Positions 27,056 to 37,608 are shown, counted from the stretch's first letter. The stretch is DNA of 64,000 nucleotides from Psychrobacter piscatorii (GCF_904846415.1 NZ_CAJHAR010000006.1:84219-148218); one strand, 5' to 3'. Numbers and translations are program-made. The notes: generated by a model from the letters alone, not told the origin.

Positions 27056-28597
27056 TTAGTAAGCCATAAATAAGTCCATAAACTCGTTCACTGGCGTTTG
27101 CTCCAATTTTTCTTGATCGTCACACAGCTCGATGATCTGCTGACAACGACTTTCGATAAATCGGGTGGCCAGACTGGCACGGAACTTTGCCTCAAGTATG
27201 GGAATGCCTTCGGCGCGGCGGCGTTTATGACCGATAGGATATTCAATGGCAACTTTTTCTGTGCTACTGCCATCTGTAAAGAATACCTGAATAGCATTGG
27301 CAATAGAGCGCTTACTGGGGTCATGGTAGTCTTTTGAATACTGCGCGTTTTCTTCTACTACCATTTTTTCGCGTAGCTCATCGATTGATAAATGCTCTTC
27401 GTGATAATCATCTTCATAGTTCTCCGCCATCAGATCGCCTGTCAATAAGGGAACAGCCACCATATATTGTAAGCAGTGATCTCGATCGGCGGGATTGGCA
27501 AGCGCGCCTTCCTTTGAGATGATACGAATCGCTGAATCATGGGTGGTTAGGACAATTTTTTCAATATCATCAATTCGACCTTTCACATGTGGGTGCAAAA
27601 TAACCGCCGCTTCACAAGCAGTCTGCGCATGAAACTCAGCAGGAAAGCTTATTTTAAATAAGATGTTTTCCATCACATAGCTACCGAAATCTCGCTGGAA
27701 TTTAAAGCGACGATCGTCTTCAGACTTTGTGGCGAGATCTTTATTGGTATGGCTAAACAGCACATCATAGAATCCCCACTGCGGTGCAGTTAATGCGCCA
27801 GGGATACCCATTTCACCACGCGCGGTGATATCTACCAGACGTACCGCACGACTGGTTGCATCACCTGCCGCCCATGATTTTCGGCTGCCCGCGTTGGGTG
27901 CATGACGATAGGTGCGCAGTGCCTGACCATCAACGATGGCTTGTGAGATAGCTGCCATGATGCGCTCGCGTGGCAGCTGATACAGCTTGGCGACGACCGC
28001 AGTTGAGGCTAATTTGACCAAAAACACATGATCAAGACCCACACGGTTAAATGAGTTTTCAAGCGCCATCACACCTTGAATCTCATGAGCCATGATCATC
28101 GCCTCGAGCACGGCCTTCATGGTCAGAGGTGCTTGCCCTTGGCTGATATTTTTTTGACTGATATAGTCGGCGACCGCCAAGATGCCGCCCAAGTTATCAG
28201 ACGGATGACCCCACTCAGCAGCGAGCCACGTATCATTATAGTCAAGCCAGCGCACCATACAGCCGATGTCAAAAGCGGCTTTGATGGGGTCTAGTCTATA
28301 GGATGTGCCAGGGACGCGAGCGCCATGCGGCGTTATTTGATCAGGGCAATCAGGCCCTAAGTGCTTGGTACACTCAGGGAAGCGCAATGCCAGTAGTCCA
28401 CAGCCGATGGTATCCATGAGACAGTGGCGCGCAGTATTCCATGCATCAGTGGGATTTGGTGACTCGTTATCTATGGAATAATTGAGCACATAATCGGCGA
28501 TATTTTGGATTTCATCGTCATATTCTGGACGGATATTGCTCTCTACCGTTGCCTCATTCGTATTTGAATGAGCTGTATCTGAATTGGTATTTGACAT
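27056..28597 (-). CDS. prpD: 2-methylcitrate dehydratase
   Basis: 513 residues. MmgE/PrpD fold: [48 protein letters not shown] (conserved Asp/His pocket), [14 protein letters not shown]. The protein dehydrates 2-methylcitrate in propionyl-CoA breakdown. The first 25 residues form a polar extension. It sits at the end of the cluster, separated from prpF by an ABC exporter and a GNAT gene. AcnD plus PrpF elsewhere in the cluster can do the same net step in other bacteria, so both routes are encoded. Confidence 0.93.
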   Translation of the reverse strand: MSNTNSDTAHSNTNEATVESNIRPEYDDEIQNIADYVLNYSIDNESPNPTDAWNTARHCLMDTIGCGLLALRFPECTKHLGPDCPDQITPHGARVPGTSYRLDPIKAAFDIGCMVRWLDYNDTWLAAEWGHPSDNLGGILAVADYISQKNISQGQAPLTMKAVLEAMIMAHEIQGVMALENSFNRVGLDHVFLVKLASTAVVAKLYQLPRERIMAAISQAIVDGQALRTYRHAPNAGSRKSWAAGDATSRAVRLVDITARGEMGIPGALTAPQWGFYDVLFSHTNKDLATKSEDDRRFKFQRDFGSYVMENILFKISFPAEFHAQTACEAAVILHPHVKGRIDDIEKIVLTTHDSAIRIISKEGALANPADRDHCLQYMVAVPLLTGDLMAENYEDDYHEEHLSIDELREKMVVEENAQYSKDYHDPSKRSIANAIQVFFTDGSSTEKVAIEYPIGHKRRRAEGIPILEAKFRASLATRFIESRCQQIIELCDDQEKLEQTPVNEFMDLFMAY

Positions 28598-28749
28598 GGT
28601 TGTTTCCTCTTCCTTGAGTGTGCTAACTTTTCGCTTTTTTGACCCATGCTCGCAGTCATCCTTTTAAAGCGGTTATCATTCAAAAGTAGCATACTCAATA
28701 TGGAACAACCAGACTGAATTGTGTTAAGAAATAAAACTTTGTAGTCCAT

Positions 28750-29376
28750 TTAAATCATCAAATACAACAGACCTAAAATGAACAGCGCTGCTATAATAAA
28801 CAGCAGGAAGCTTAAAACTTTGGTCGTGGTTGACGCAGTATCCACACTTTCTTTTCTTACTTTGTTTTTCTTAGCAACGTATAGCACCATCTTCACATGC
28901 TCGATATTGTCTTCAAGATAATGCTCACCTTCAGGTACAAAACCCAAAGACTCATAAAAACTAAGCAGGTAAGCCTGTGCCGAGATAATAATCGGACGCT
29001 TTTTACCGTATTTTTTGCGGCAATGAGCAATAGCCTGAGTCATTATTTGGCGTGCTAGGCCGTCACCTCTGTGCTCTGATAGCACAAGCACTCTACCGAT
29101 GGCAGGCATGGCAGTGTGGTTGGTCTTGATCGTAGGGTCGGCGACCGACAGATTGGATTTTAGCTTATTGAATTCGGGCGGGACAATGCGGCAATAGCCC
29201 ACTAACGCTGCGTTTTGATGAGCAATCAAGTGCAAGCAATCAAAATCGACCTCATCCATATCTTGATAGGCACAGTTTTGTTCGACGACGAACACTTGCG
29301 AGCGTGCTTTTAGAATATGGTAAAGGTCAACTGAGGTCAGCTCGTTAAAGGTTTTAATAGAAAATTCACAATTCAT
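28750..29376 (-). CDS. ElaA-like GNAT acetyltransferase with C-terminal membrane anchor
   Basis: 208 residues. Residues 1-155 are GNAT/ElaA-like: ARSQVFVVEQNCAYQDMDEVD, then VGYCRIVPP, IGRVLVLSEHRGDGLARQIM (acetyl-CoA loop) and FYESLGFVPEGEHYLED. Ordinary ElaA ends there. Here a basic linker and a hydrophobic helix (about 185-208, FLLFIIAALFILGLLYLMI) follow, so the enzyme is probably tail-anchored in the membrane. It lies 71 bp downstream of the ABC exporter on the same strand. Acceptor unknown. Confidence 0.82.
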   Translation of the reverse strand: MNCEFSIKTFNELTSVDLYHILKARSQVFVVEQNCAYQDMDEVDFDCLHLIAHQNAALVGYCRIVPPEFNKLKSNLSVADPTIKTNHTAMPAIGRVLVLSEHRGDGLARQIMTQAIAHCRKKYGKKRPIIISAQAYLLSFYESLGFVPEGEHYLEDNIEHVKMVLYVAKKNKVRKESVDTASTTTKVLSFLLFIIAALFILGLLYLMI

Positions 29377-29447
29377 AATGGTCTAGCTTCTGGCAATAGG
29401 CGGTAAAATAGGGGCATTATAACGATTTAGGCAGTCATTAACCATGA

Positions 29448-31301
29448 CTAACCCTTTAGCGTTTGGCTGATTTTGTCTAAGTTTAAGCTATCAGACATGG
29501 CACTAAAGATCTCAAAGTATTTGCCGCGCTGGGCATATAGTACCTCGTGAGTACCTGTCTCAACCACTTCGCCATTCTCTATCACCACAAGATCGTCGGC
29601 ATCAATGATTTGAGCAATATTGTGCGAGACCATAATGACGGTGCGGTCTTTTTTGATCAGATCGAGGCTTCTTTTGACCTGCTGACTGGCAATAGCATCG
29701 AGGCTAGCGGTCGGCTCATCCAAAAACACAATCGGCGGATCTTTTAAAAACATCCTTGCCAGCGCGATACGCTGCTGCTGCCCACCTGATAACGACTTGG
29801 CAGTACTCTCATAACCATCTGTCAAGGAGACGATCTGTTCATGTATCGAAGCTTTTTTTGCCGCTACAATGATGTCATCAATGCTAGCATTCATATCGCC
29901 ATAGCGGATATTTTCACTGATCGTACCTGAAAAAATATGATTACTTTGTAGTACCAACCCAATGCGCTGACGCAGCTCGTGGGTATCACAGTCTGCCAAA
30001 TCATGCCCATCTAGGCAGATCGTGCCAGCGTCTGGCGCATAGAACTTGACCAATAGATTGATGATGGTGCTCTTGCCAGCGCCTGAAAGGCCAACCAACG
30101 CGGTGATACGATTAGGCTTGATGGTAAAGCTGACGTCTATGAGCGCTTGTGTGCCATTTGGATAAGTAAAGTCGACATTTTTAAGCTCAATATGACCTTT
30201 TAGGTTGTCGCTACTAATACCAGCGATGTTTTCAACTTGTTTGTCATCTTCTAAAATATCAAAAAAACCTTCGGCATAAGTGAGCGCATTATTTATTTGA
30301 TCATAGATACGGTGCAATTGACGGATAGGGGCGGCGACGTTTTGAAACAGCATGACATGAAACAAAATCATGCCAATGGTCATCTCGCCTTGTAGGACAA
30401 AATAAGCGGTGAGAAGGATGATAACCACCACACCAATCTGCTCAATAAAAGTTTTGATGGCATCATAAACAAAACCAATACTGCGAATACGCAGCTGATT
30501 GTCGGTCATCTCTTTTTGAATGGTTAGGTGCTTTTCAGCTTCGATAGATTCACGGACAAAGGACTTCACCACGCTGATCGAATTGATCAAAGAGATCACC
30601 AAACCGCTTTTGGCCTCGCGAAACCCGCGCATCTGCCGCCGAAATCCTTGCAGTCGCTTTGCCTGTTTTTGGCTGATAAAAAAGTAAATGGGTATGATGA
30701 CAAGACCGACCATACCCACCCAAAAATTGGTCGAAAACATGATAATAAGTGCCACAATTGCGTTGGCAAACAGCGGTAGCATATCGATAAAGAAGTTTTG
30801 CACGAGGCTGGTCAAACTGCTGACCCCATAATCAATACGGGTTTGCAATTTACCACTGTCGTTTTCACTGCTGGTATAAAATGCCATGCGATAAGTGAGA
30901 ATGCGCTCAATGATGCGCTGTGACAAATCGCGTGACAGATTAATACGTATTTTTTCACCAAAGAAACGCTGACCAAAAGAGATAAATATCGACAGGATCT
31001 CTTTAGTTAGCAAGACCGCACTGATAATCATCAGCATACGTATGCCAGCTTCCCAAGGCTCGGCAAGCGTGGCAATTTCGGTCAACGTATCAACAGTATA
31101 ACGCAGCACAAACGCATTGACCTGCGCGGTAAAGGAACCTAGGGCAGTCAGTGCTAAGGTGGCGATGATCAATAGGCGGTAAGGCGCGGCAAATACCGCC
31201 AGTTTTTTGAGGATATCCCACAGCAGGGCTCGCCGTTCTTTCTTTTCGACGGGAGGTTTTTTGTCTAATTGTACGCGGCGGGGTTGGGGAGATGTCGGCA
31301 T
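29448..31301 (-). CDS. ABC exporter, fused permease and ATPase
   Basis: 617 residues. Six transmembrane helices (about 40-320) precede an ATPase with Walker A GLSGAGKST (about 400), LVLQSNHIFSGT (Q-loop), signature LSGGQQQR, Walker B PIVFLDEPTASLD and a switch His. This is a half-transporter that should homodimerise, of the MsbA/MDR class. The substrate is unknown. It is embedded in the methylcitrate cluster between prpF and prpD, with a GNAT enzyme just downstream. Confidence 0.9.
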   Translation of the reverse strand: MPTSPQPRRVQLDKKPPVEKKERRALLWDILKKLAVFAAPYRLLIIATLALTALGSFTAQVNAFVLRYTVDTLTEIATLAEPWEAGIRMLMIISAVLLTKEILSIFISFGQRFFGEKIRINLSRDLSQRIIERILTYRMAFYTSSENDSGKLQTRIDYGVSSLTSLVQNFFIDMLPLFANAIVALIIMFSTNFWVGMVGLVIIPIYFFISQKQAKRLQGFRRQMRGFREAKSGLVISLINSISVVKSFVRESIEAEKHLTIQKEMTDNQLRIRSIGFVYDAIKTFIEQIGVVVIILLTAYFVLQGEMTIGMILFHVMLFQNVAAPIRQLHRIYDQINNALTYAEGFFDILEDDKQVENIAGISSDNLKGHIELKNVDFTYPNGTQALIDVSFTIKPNRITALVGLSGAGKSTIINLLVKFYAPDAGTICLDGHDLADCDTHELRQRIGLVLQSNHIFSGTISENIRYGDMNASIDDIIVAAKKASIHEQIVSLTDGYESTAKSLSGGQQQRIALARMFLKDPPIVFLDEPTASLDAIASQQVKRSLDLIKKDRTVIMVSHNIAQIIDADDLVVIENGEVVETGTHEVLYAQRGKYFEIFSAMSDSLNLDKISQTLKG

Positions 31302-31339
31302 AACACTCTATCAAAAATTAAAATAAGCCATGACTACGC

Positions 31340-32593
31340 TTAAAACGCATCCGCTGGCACAAAAACCTCACCGACCATAATACGCCTTGCTGAGCGACTC
31401 ATCGACACTTTTTTGGCTTGCCAGCGTCCATCGACCTGTTCAGTCTTACCACCGACCAGCAATGTACCTGATGGATGACCAAAACGTACCTCTGTCAGCT
31501 CACCACCGCCAGCAGCCTCGTTAACGAGTGTGCCTTGAGTGGTTGCTGCTGCAGCAATGGCTACTGCTGCTGTGCCCATCATGGCATGGTGCAATTGACC
31601 CATACTCATGGCACGTACCACTAAGTCAATCTCACCTGCATCGACCGACTTACCACTAGAGGACGTATAGCTCTGTGCTGCGCTAACCCAAGCGACTTTA
31701 GGGATGTGTTGACTGGTTTGCGCCTCAGAGACATCTTTAAACACGCCCATCGCCACACCGCCTGTAGCGCGGATTTTTTCAAGCTTGGCAAGTAGCGCGC
31801 TGTTACTATTGATGTCGCCTTGTAATTCAGTACCAGTAAAACCTAAATCTTCAGCTTTCATAAAGATGGTTGGGATACCTGCGCTGATAAAGGTGGCTTT
31901 GACGCTATCAGTATCAAGACCGCAGCCGGTCACATCGAAATCATCGACCAAGTTACCAGTAGGGAACATGTCGCTTGTGGCATCAACCGGATCGATAAAC
32001 TCAATTTTAACTTCAGCTGCTGGGAAGGTCACACCATCTAACTCAAAGTCGCCCGTCTCTTGAACTTGTACTTTATCATTCGCGTCTTTATAGACTGGCA
32101 CGTGCGCAATAATCGTTTTACCGATATTTTCTTGCCAAATGCGTACTTCACAAATACCGCTATCTACATTGTCATCGATGCTATTAGCAATCTTGTCGGT
32201 ATCAACCAAACCCATATTAATAGCACAGGCACCGACGGCTGCGGTTAAGTTGCCACAGTTACCTGCCCAGTCAATCATAGGCTTGGCGATATTGACTTGT
32301 CCGAACAAGTAGTTTACATCATGGTCTGGTCTGTCAGAGGCCGATAAAATTACCGTCTTTGAGGTACTAGAGCTACCATTGCCAAGACCGTCGATTTGCT
32401 TGCCGTAAGGATCTGGGCTGCCGATGACACGTAATAGGAAGTTATCCCGCGCAGAGCCTGCGACTTGGCAACGCTCAGGTAAGTCAGACAATTTAAAGAA
32501 AGTGCCTTTTGAGGTGCCGCCGCGCATATAGGTAGCAGGGACAGATAGTTGCGGGGCGAAAGAAGCTTTTGATTTAGTATTGGTTTGGGCCAC
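31340..32593 (-). CDS. prpF: 2-methylaconitate cis-trans isomerase
   Basis: 417 residues. PrpF signature: PATYMRGGTSKGTFFKLSDLP, IGSPDPYGKQIDGLGNGSSS, DWAGNCGNLTAAVGA (active-site Cys-type motif) and GHPSGTLLVGG. It isomerises the AcnD product so that aconitase can finish the methylcitrate-to-methylisocitrate step. The start is GTG 32593, with AAGGAC about 10 nt upstream. It normally follows acnD directly; here a toxin-antitoxin pair intervenes. Confidence 0.93.
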   Translation of the reverse strand: MAQTNTKSKASFAPQLSVPATYMRGGTSKGTFFKLSDLPERCQVAGSARDNFLLRVIGSPDPYGKQIDGLGNGSSSTSKTVILSASDRPDHDVNYLFGQVNIAKPMIDWAGNCGNLTAAVGACAINMGLVDTDKIANSIDDNVDSGICEVRIWQENIGKTIIAHVPVYKDANDKVQVQETGDFELDGVTFPAAEVKIEFIDPVDATSDMFPTGNLVDDFDVTGCGLDTDSVKATFISAGIPTIFMKAEDLGFTGTELQGDINSNSALLAKLEKIRATGGVAMGVFKDVSEAQTSQHIPKVAWVSAAQSYTSSSGKSVDAGEIDLVVRAMSMGQLHHAMMGTAAVAIAAAATTQGTLVNEAAGGGELTEVRFGHPSGTLLVGGKTEQVDGRWQAKKVSMSRSARRIMVGEVFVPADAF

Positions 32594-32673
32594 TGTATTA
32601 AGTCCTTTTTATATTGTTATAAGATTGGGTATGGCGTCATCAGCAAGTAAACACGAACGACTAAGAACGCTCA

Positions 32674-32934
32674 TTAATAATGATAACGACAGGAGATAAT
32701 CGTGAGGTAGTTATCATCGACGGCATATACCAACCGATTGGCGTCATCGATGCGTCTTGACCAAAATCCAGATAGATTTTCTTTTAGGGGTTCAGGTTTG
32801 CCAATGCCTTCAAATGGATTACGCTTACATTCGGTGATGAGTTTATTAATACGTTTGAGTGTTTTTTTGTCTTGCGTTTGCCAGTACAGATAGTCTTTCC
32901 ACGCAGCGTCTGTCCATGCTAGTTGTTCACTCAT
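32674..32934 (-). CDS. yoeB: YoeB-family mRNA interferase toxin
   Basis: 86 residues from ATG 32934. RelE fold with the YoeB set: Glu in NPFEGIGKPEPLKENLSGFW, Arg in SRRI, and the terminal CRYHY (catalytic His-Tyr). It cleaves mRNA on the ribosome. A TTG at 32973 would add 13 residues unlike any YoeB, so ATG 32934 is chosen (AAAGGG about 8 nt upstream). The antitoxin gene ends 35 bp upstream. Located between acnD and prpF. Confidence 0.92.
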   Translation of the reverse strand: MSEQLAWTDAAWKDYLYWQTQDKKTLKRINKLITECKRNPFEGIGKPEPLKENLSGFWSRRIDDANRLVYAVDDNYLTIISCRYHY

Positions 32935-32969
32935 TGTTAGACCCTTTGGATTGATTGAAGCCTTTGAGT

Positions 32970-33257
32970 TCAAGCATTCTCAGCGTTGATATCATTATTT
33001 TCTGCCGTATCAATTAGCTCACGCGTAACAGTCTTGCCAGCTTTATATTGGGCAATAGAGTCCGCTAAGTGCGCTGCATTGGCAGGAGATTTTAGCAGAT
33101 AGACGGTTTCCATCAGGCTATTGTAATAATCAAGCGACATCACAACGGCATCATCAGCGTCACGGCGGGTCACGATAGTGGCATTGGCATCATCGTTTAC
33201 CGTGTCTAGGACAGATTTTAGGTGCTTTCTTGCTTCTGAAAAACTAACGACTCTCAT
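32970..33257 (-). CDS. yefM: YefM/Phd-family antitoxin
   Basis: 95 residues. The N-terminal Phd/YefM DNA-binding fold is clear (MRVVSFSEARKHLKSVLD, ATIVTRRDADDAVVMSLDYY). The C-terminal 65-95 region is polar and should wrap the toxin. It autorepresses with YoeB through TGTACA-type sites, found here at 33290-33307. GGAG-type SD (AAGGAGTAAG) precedes ATG 33257. Confidence 0.93.
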   Translation of the reverse strand: MRVVSFSEARKHLKSVLDTVNDDANATIVTRRDADDAVVMSLDYYNSLMETVYLLKSPANAAHLADSIAQYKAGKTVTRELIDTAENNDINAENA

Positions 33258-33289
33258 GGCTTACTCCTTTCATGACATTCTGCATTACT

Positions 33290-33307
33290 TGTACAATATA
33301 TAGTACA
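33290..33307. promoter_or_regulatory. YefM-YoeB operator
   Basis: TGTACA (33290-33295) and AGTACA (33302-33307), centres 12 bp apart, lie about 33 bp upstream of yefM. TGTACA-core repeats are the known YefM binding elements in E. coli; the spacing matches what I recall from that system. Confidence 0.75.
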
Positions 33308-33488
33308 TATTACGCCATTGGTTAAATAAACTCAATGTTTAGCTGCTATCTAGTACTTAGGAGTAAGTGACAAAACTCAGTGTATAGAACGTAAAAGCAA
33401 ATAAAAGCCGATGTCATATAAATAGGTTATACAACATCGGCAACTTTCATACTTTGCTGCTTATCACGCTAAAACCTGCAGGATAGCC

Positions 33489-36146
33489 TTAGACGATATC
33501 AAGCGTGCCTTCGATAAACTCTTTAGCAAAGCGTTGTAGCATACCGCCAGCGTTGTACATTTTGACTTCATCAGCCGTATCTAAGCGGCAGATAATAGGT
33601 GTCTCAGCGGTACTGCCATCGGCACGATGAACCACTAAGGTCATCAACCCGCCAGCCGAGACTTCACCTGTGACATCAAAGGTTTCTGTACCATCGATAT
33701 TTAGCGTATGGCGAGTCGTACCTTCCTCGAACTGTAAAGGCAGCGCGCCCATGCCCACTAAATTTTGACGATGAATACGCTCAAAGTCTTCAGCGACGAC
33801 GGCTTCTACGCCAGCGAGACGGACGCCTTTGGCCGCCCAGTCACGGCTTGAGCCTTGACCATAGCCATCACCTGCGATGATGATCAGCGGCTGCTCACGG
33901 TTCATGTAGGTCTCAATCGCTTCCCACATGCGCATGACTTGACCTTCTGGTTCAACGCGCGCCAATGAGCCTTGGATAACTTCGCCATCTTCATCGCGTA
34001 CCATTTCGTTCAATAGCTTAGGGTTGGCAAAGGTCGCACGTTGCGCGGTTAAATGGTCGCCGCGATGGGTTGCGTATGAGTTATAGTCTTCAGCAGGCAA
34101 GCCCATAGTGTCCAAATACTCGCCAGCGGCAGATGTGCCCAAAATAGCATTTGATGGCGACATATGATCGGTTGTGATGTTATCACCCAATACTGCTAAT
34201 GGACGCATACCTTTTAGTTTGTTCATCGCTGCCATTTGACCTTCCCAATACGGCGGACGGCGAATATACGTGGTCATTTCACGCCAGTCGTACAATGGGC
34301 TTAACGCTTTGCCCGTGTCTTTTTTGGCTTCATCAAACATTGGGATATATACGGCATTAAACTGCTCAGGCTTCACGGCAGCAGCAACAATGGCATCCAC
34401 TTCTTCATCATCAAACCAGATGTCTTTTAGATAGACGTCATTGCCGTCTTGATCTTTACCCAATGAGTCTTTTTCGATATCAAAACGGATGTTACCAGCG
34501 ATGGCATAAGCAATAACGAGCGGTGGCGACGCTAAAAATGCTTGCTTAGCGTACGGATGGATACGGCCGTCAAAGTTACGGTTACCGGATAGCACTGCCG
34601 TAGTGAACAAATCATTGTCGATGATTTCTTGCTCGATATCAGGGTCTAGCGCGCCGCTCATACCATTACACGTCGTACAGGCAAAGCCAACCACGTCAAA
34701 GCCAATCTCTTGCAACTCTGGCATCAGGCCTGCTTCTTCTAAGTACATCTTGACCGTTTTTGAGCCAGGTGCTAGTGATGATTTCACCCAAGGTTTACGC
34801 AATAATCCTTTGGCATTCGCGTTACGAGCAACTAAGCCTGCTGCCACCATGTTGCGTGGGTTTGAGGTATTGGTACAGCTGGTAATCGCCGCGATAATCA
34901 CTGCGCCATCTGGCATGAGACCATCTTTTGGTTCAGGTAGCTTTTGATCAGGCGCGTGGGCGATACCTTTGGCCACCAAATCGTCGGTTGATACGCGGGC
35001 ATGAGGACGTGATGGGCCAGCCATGTTACGACCTACTGATGACAGATCAAATTCAAGGACGCGTGCGTATTCGGCTTTTTCCATACCGTCAGCCCACAAG
35101 CCAGTTTGCTTAGCATACTGCTCAACCAATTTGATCTGAGGCTCAGAACGACCAGTCAGACGTAGATAGTCAATGGTTTGCTCATCGATATAGAACATCG
35201 CAGCAGTTGCACCATATTCAGGCGTCATATTGGAGATAGAGGCACGGTCACCAACCGTAAGCTGGCGTGCGCCGTCACCGAAGAATTCGATATAGGTAGA
35301 GACCACACCTGCGTCGCGTAAGAACTCAGTCATCGCCAGTACGAGATCCGTACCAGTAATGCCTTTTTGCAATTTTCCTGTTAATTTGACGCCAACGTAA
35401 TCAGGTAGGCGCATATATGATGGATTACCTAGCATGACGCTTTCCGCTTCTAGACCGCCCACACCGATTGAGATCACACCTAGCGCATCAACCATCGGCG
35501 TGTGGCTATCAGTACCAACCAACGTATCAGCGAATGCGACTTCTTCACCGGCTTTACTGTGTACGACCTGTACGACAGGTGACATTTTCTCTAGGTTAAT
35601 CTGATGCATGATGCCGTTACCAGGCGGTACGACGTTGACATTGTCAAAGGCATACTGGCACCAGTTAATAAAGTGAAAACGGTCATCGTTACGGCGCTCT
35701 TCAATCGCGCGGTTTTTCTCAAACGCGTCGTCTTCAAATCCTGCGTGCTCAACGGCCAATGAATGGTCAACGATCAGCTGAGTTGGCACGATAGGGTTTA
35801 CCTTAGACGGATCACCACCTTGTTCAGCAATGGCATCACGCAAGCCTGCCAAATCAACAAAAGCCGTCTGACCCAAGATATCATGACACACCACGCGGGC
35901 AGGGTACCAAGGAAAATCTAGATCTTGCTTGCCTTCGATATGCTGTTTTAGCGCATCGGTTAGCTCTTCTGGTGGGCAACGGCGTACTAGGTTTTCACAC
36001 AATACTTTTGAGCAGAACGGTAGTTTGTCATAAGCACCTGCTTCGATATTCTCAACAGCTTCGCGGGTGTCGAAGTAGTAAAGGTCAGTATCGGGAAGTG
36101 GCTTTTTGAATTCATTGTTCATTGGTTGTACTAGGGCGTTGTCCAT
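33489..36146 (-). CDS. acnD: Fe/S-dependent 2-methylisocitrate dehydratase AcnD
   Basis: 885 residues. Aconitase superfamily: LIVDHSLAVEHAG, VGTDSHTPMVDALGV, SVMLGNPSYMRLP, and cluster cysteines in ITSCTNTSNP and FACTTCNGMSG; swivel-domain GDGYGQGSSRDWAAKG. The length and the N-terminal NNEFKKPLPDTDLYYFDTR are typical of AcnD rather than AcnA/AcnB. It converts 2-methylcitrate to an aconitate isomer for PrpF. ATG 36146 is chosen because AAAGGTGAC lies just upstream; an ATG eight codons in is the alternative. Confidence 0.94.
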   Translation of the reverse strand: MDNALVQPMNNEFKKPLPDTDLYYFDTREAVENIEAGAYDKLPFCSKVLCENLVRRCPPEELTDALKQHIEGKQDLDFPWYPARVVCHDILGQTAFVDLAGLRDAIAEQGGDPSKVNPIVPTQLIVDHSLAVEHAGFEDDAFEKNRAIEERRNDDRFHFINWCQYAFDNVNVVPPGNGIMHQINLEKMSPVVQVVHSKAGEEVAFADTLVGTDSHTPMVDALGVISIGVGGLEAESVMLGNPSYMRLPDYVGVKLTGKLQKGITGTDLVLAMTEFLRDAGVVSTYIEFFGDGARQLTVGDRASISNMTPEYGATAAMFYIDEQTIDYLRLTGRSEPQIKLVEQYAKQTGLWADGMEKAEYARVLEFDLSSVGRNMAGPSRPHARVSTDDLVAKGIAHAPDQKLPEPKDGLMPDGAVIIAAITSCTNTSNPRNMVAAGLVARNANAKGLLRKPWVKSSLAPGSKTVKMYLEEAGLMPELQEIGFDVVGFACTTCNGMSGALDPDIEQEIIDNDLFTTAVLSGNRNFDGRIHPYAKQAFLASPPLVIAYAIAGNIRFDIEKDSLGKDQDGNDVYLKDIWFDDEEVDAIVAAAVKPEQFNAVYIPMFDEAKKDTGKALSPLYDWREMTTYIRRPPYWEGQMAAMNKLKGMRPLAVLGDNITTDHMSPSNAILGTSAAGEYLDTMGLPAEDYNSYATHRGDHLTAQRATFANPKLLNEMVRDEDGEVIQGSLARVEPEGQVMRMWEAIETYMNREQPLIIIAGDGYGQGSSRDWAAKGVRLAGVEAVVAEDFERIHRQNLVGMGALPLQFEEGTTRHTLNIDGTETFDVTGEVSAGGLMTLVVHRADGSTAETPIICRLDTADEVKMYNAGGMLQRFAKEFIEGTLDIV

Positions 36147-36355
36147 AAGTCACCTTTGGCGGTTGGCTAATTTTAATAAATAATTAAGCGTTGATATTGG
36201 GTAAAAATTCATTCCTTTAGCAAAATCATCGTTTGCTTTTGTAGGCTTTGCTAAAGAAGCGATATTGAAATTAAAAGGGCATAGTCTATAAAAAAGATAG
36301 TGTATGACGATTAAACCTGAAAAACTCATAGCAAGGCTCAATCATCATACCTGTC

Positions 36356-36379
36356 TCAGCTAGCACTGCCGCTAGCTGA
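36356..36379. promoter_or_regulatory. Hairpin in the prpC-acnD gap
   Basis: Perfect 9-bp stem TCAGCTAGC / GCTAGCTGA with a 6-nt loop, 40 bp downstream of the prpC stop. There is no T-run on either strand. The 272-bp gap otherwise shows no gene. Could be an mRNA processing or stability element between prpC and acnD. Confidence 0.4.
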
Positions 36380-36418
36380 TAGTAAGTACGTAACAATAGC
36401 TATTTAAAAGGAATCAAC

Positions 36419-37546
36419 TCAACGAGCACTCATCTCTGGTACTGGGCGTAGATCTTCACCCGTATATTCTGCACTTGGGCGAATGATACGGTTATTGGCA
36501 CGTTGCTCAAACACATGAGCTGCCCAACCAGTCAGACGTGAGCAGACAAAGATAGGTGTGAACAGTTTGGTTGGAATACCCATGAAGTGATAGGCTGACG
36601 CATGGAAAAAATCAGCATTGGCAAACAATTTTTTCTCGCGCCACATGACTTCTTCAACACGCACAGAAACAGGGTAGAGCACATCGTCACCAACATCAGC
36701 GGCCAGTTTTTTAGACCATTGTTTGATGACGACGTTACGTGGATCTGATTCGCTATAGATGGCATGACCAAAGCCCATGATTTTGTCTTTACGTGCCAGC
36801 ATTGCCATCATCTCTGTCTCGGCTTCATCAGCTGAACTAAAGCCCTCAATCATATCCATCGCGGCTTCATTCGCGCCGCCATGCAATGGACCACGTAGTG
36901 AACCGATTGCACCAGTGATACAAGAATGGATATCAGATAAAGTAGACGCACAGACACGCGCAGTAAAGGTCGATGCGTTGAACTCATGCTCTGCATAGAG
37001 GATAAGCGACACGTTCATGACTTTTTCGTGTAGCTCGTTTGGCTTTTCGCCTTTAAGTAGATGCAAGAAATGACCGCCAATGGTGGCATCATCCGTGTCA
37101 GTCTCGATACGCACATTGTCATGGCTAAAGCGGTACCAGTAGTTGATGATTGAGGGGAATGCGGCCAGCATACGATCGGTTTTATCGTTTTGCTCAGCGA
37201 AATCCGTTTCGGTCTCAAGGTTGCCCAACATCGAGCAGCCAGTACGTAGCACATCCATTGGATGCGCGTTGGCTGGGATGCGCTCAAGCACGTCTTTTAA
37301 TGCTTGCGGTAGGCCACGCAAGTTTTTTAGCTTGGCTTGATAATCCTCAAGCTCGCTTTGCGTAGGTAAATTACCATATAGCAGTAAATACGCGACTTCT
37401 TCAAAAATACATTTATCTGCCAATTCTGATACGTCATAGCCGCGATAGGTCAGACCAGAGCCCGATTTGCCAACGGTCGATAATGCCGTCTTGCCTGCCA
37501 CTTGTCCGCGAAGTCCTGCGCCTGAAAGTTCTTTTTGTGCTGCCAT
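36419..37546 (-). CDS. prpC: 2-methylcitrate synthase
   Basis: 375 residues. Citrate synthase fold with SGLTYRGYDVSELAD, SLRGPLHGGANEAAMDMI (substrate His) and MGFGHAIYSESDPRN (catalytic His), VEEVMWREKKLFANADF (Asp region). The short form and position between prpB and acnD indicate PrpC, which condenses propionyl-CoA with oxaloacetate. AAAGGAA lies 8 nt before ATG 37546. Confidence 0.94.
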   Translation of the reverse strand: MAAQKELSGAGLRGQVAGKTALSTVGKSGSGLTYRGYDVSELADKCIFEEVAYLLLYGNLPTQSELEDYQAKLKNLRGLPQALKDVLERIPANAHPMDVLRTGCSMLGNLETETDFAEQNDKTDRMLAAFPSIINYWYRFSHDNVRIETDTDDATIGGHFLHLLKGEKPNELHEKVMNVSLILYAEHEFNASTFTARVCASTLSDIHSCITGAIGSLRGPLHGGANEAAMDMIEGFSSADEAETEMMAMLARKDKIMGFGHAIYSESDPRNVVIKQWSKKLAADVGDDVLYPVSVRVEEVMWREKKLFANADFFHASAYHFMGIPTKLFTPIFVCSRLTGWAAHVFEQRANNRIIRPSAEYTGEDLRPVPEMSAR

Positions 37547-37608
37547 GTTTACATTCCTTTTGTGGGTAGCTTTTTATATTGTTAAGTGAAAAATGCTGCT
37601 TTTTATGA

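Noticed and set aside
32935..32973. Longer YoeB starting at TTG 32973
   Set aside because: The extra 13 residues match no YoeB and have no ribosome-binding site; ATG 32934 fits the family start.
36150..36341. Small frame in the prpC-acnD gap
   Set aside because: Composition and lack of RBS argue for chance; it overlaps the upstream region of acnD.
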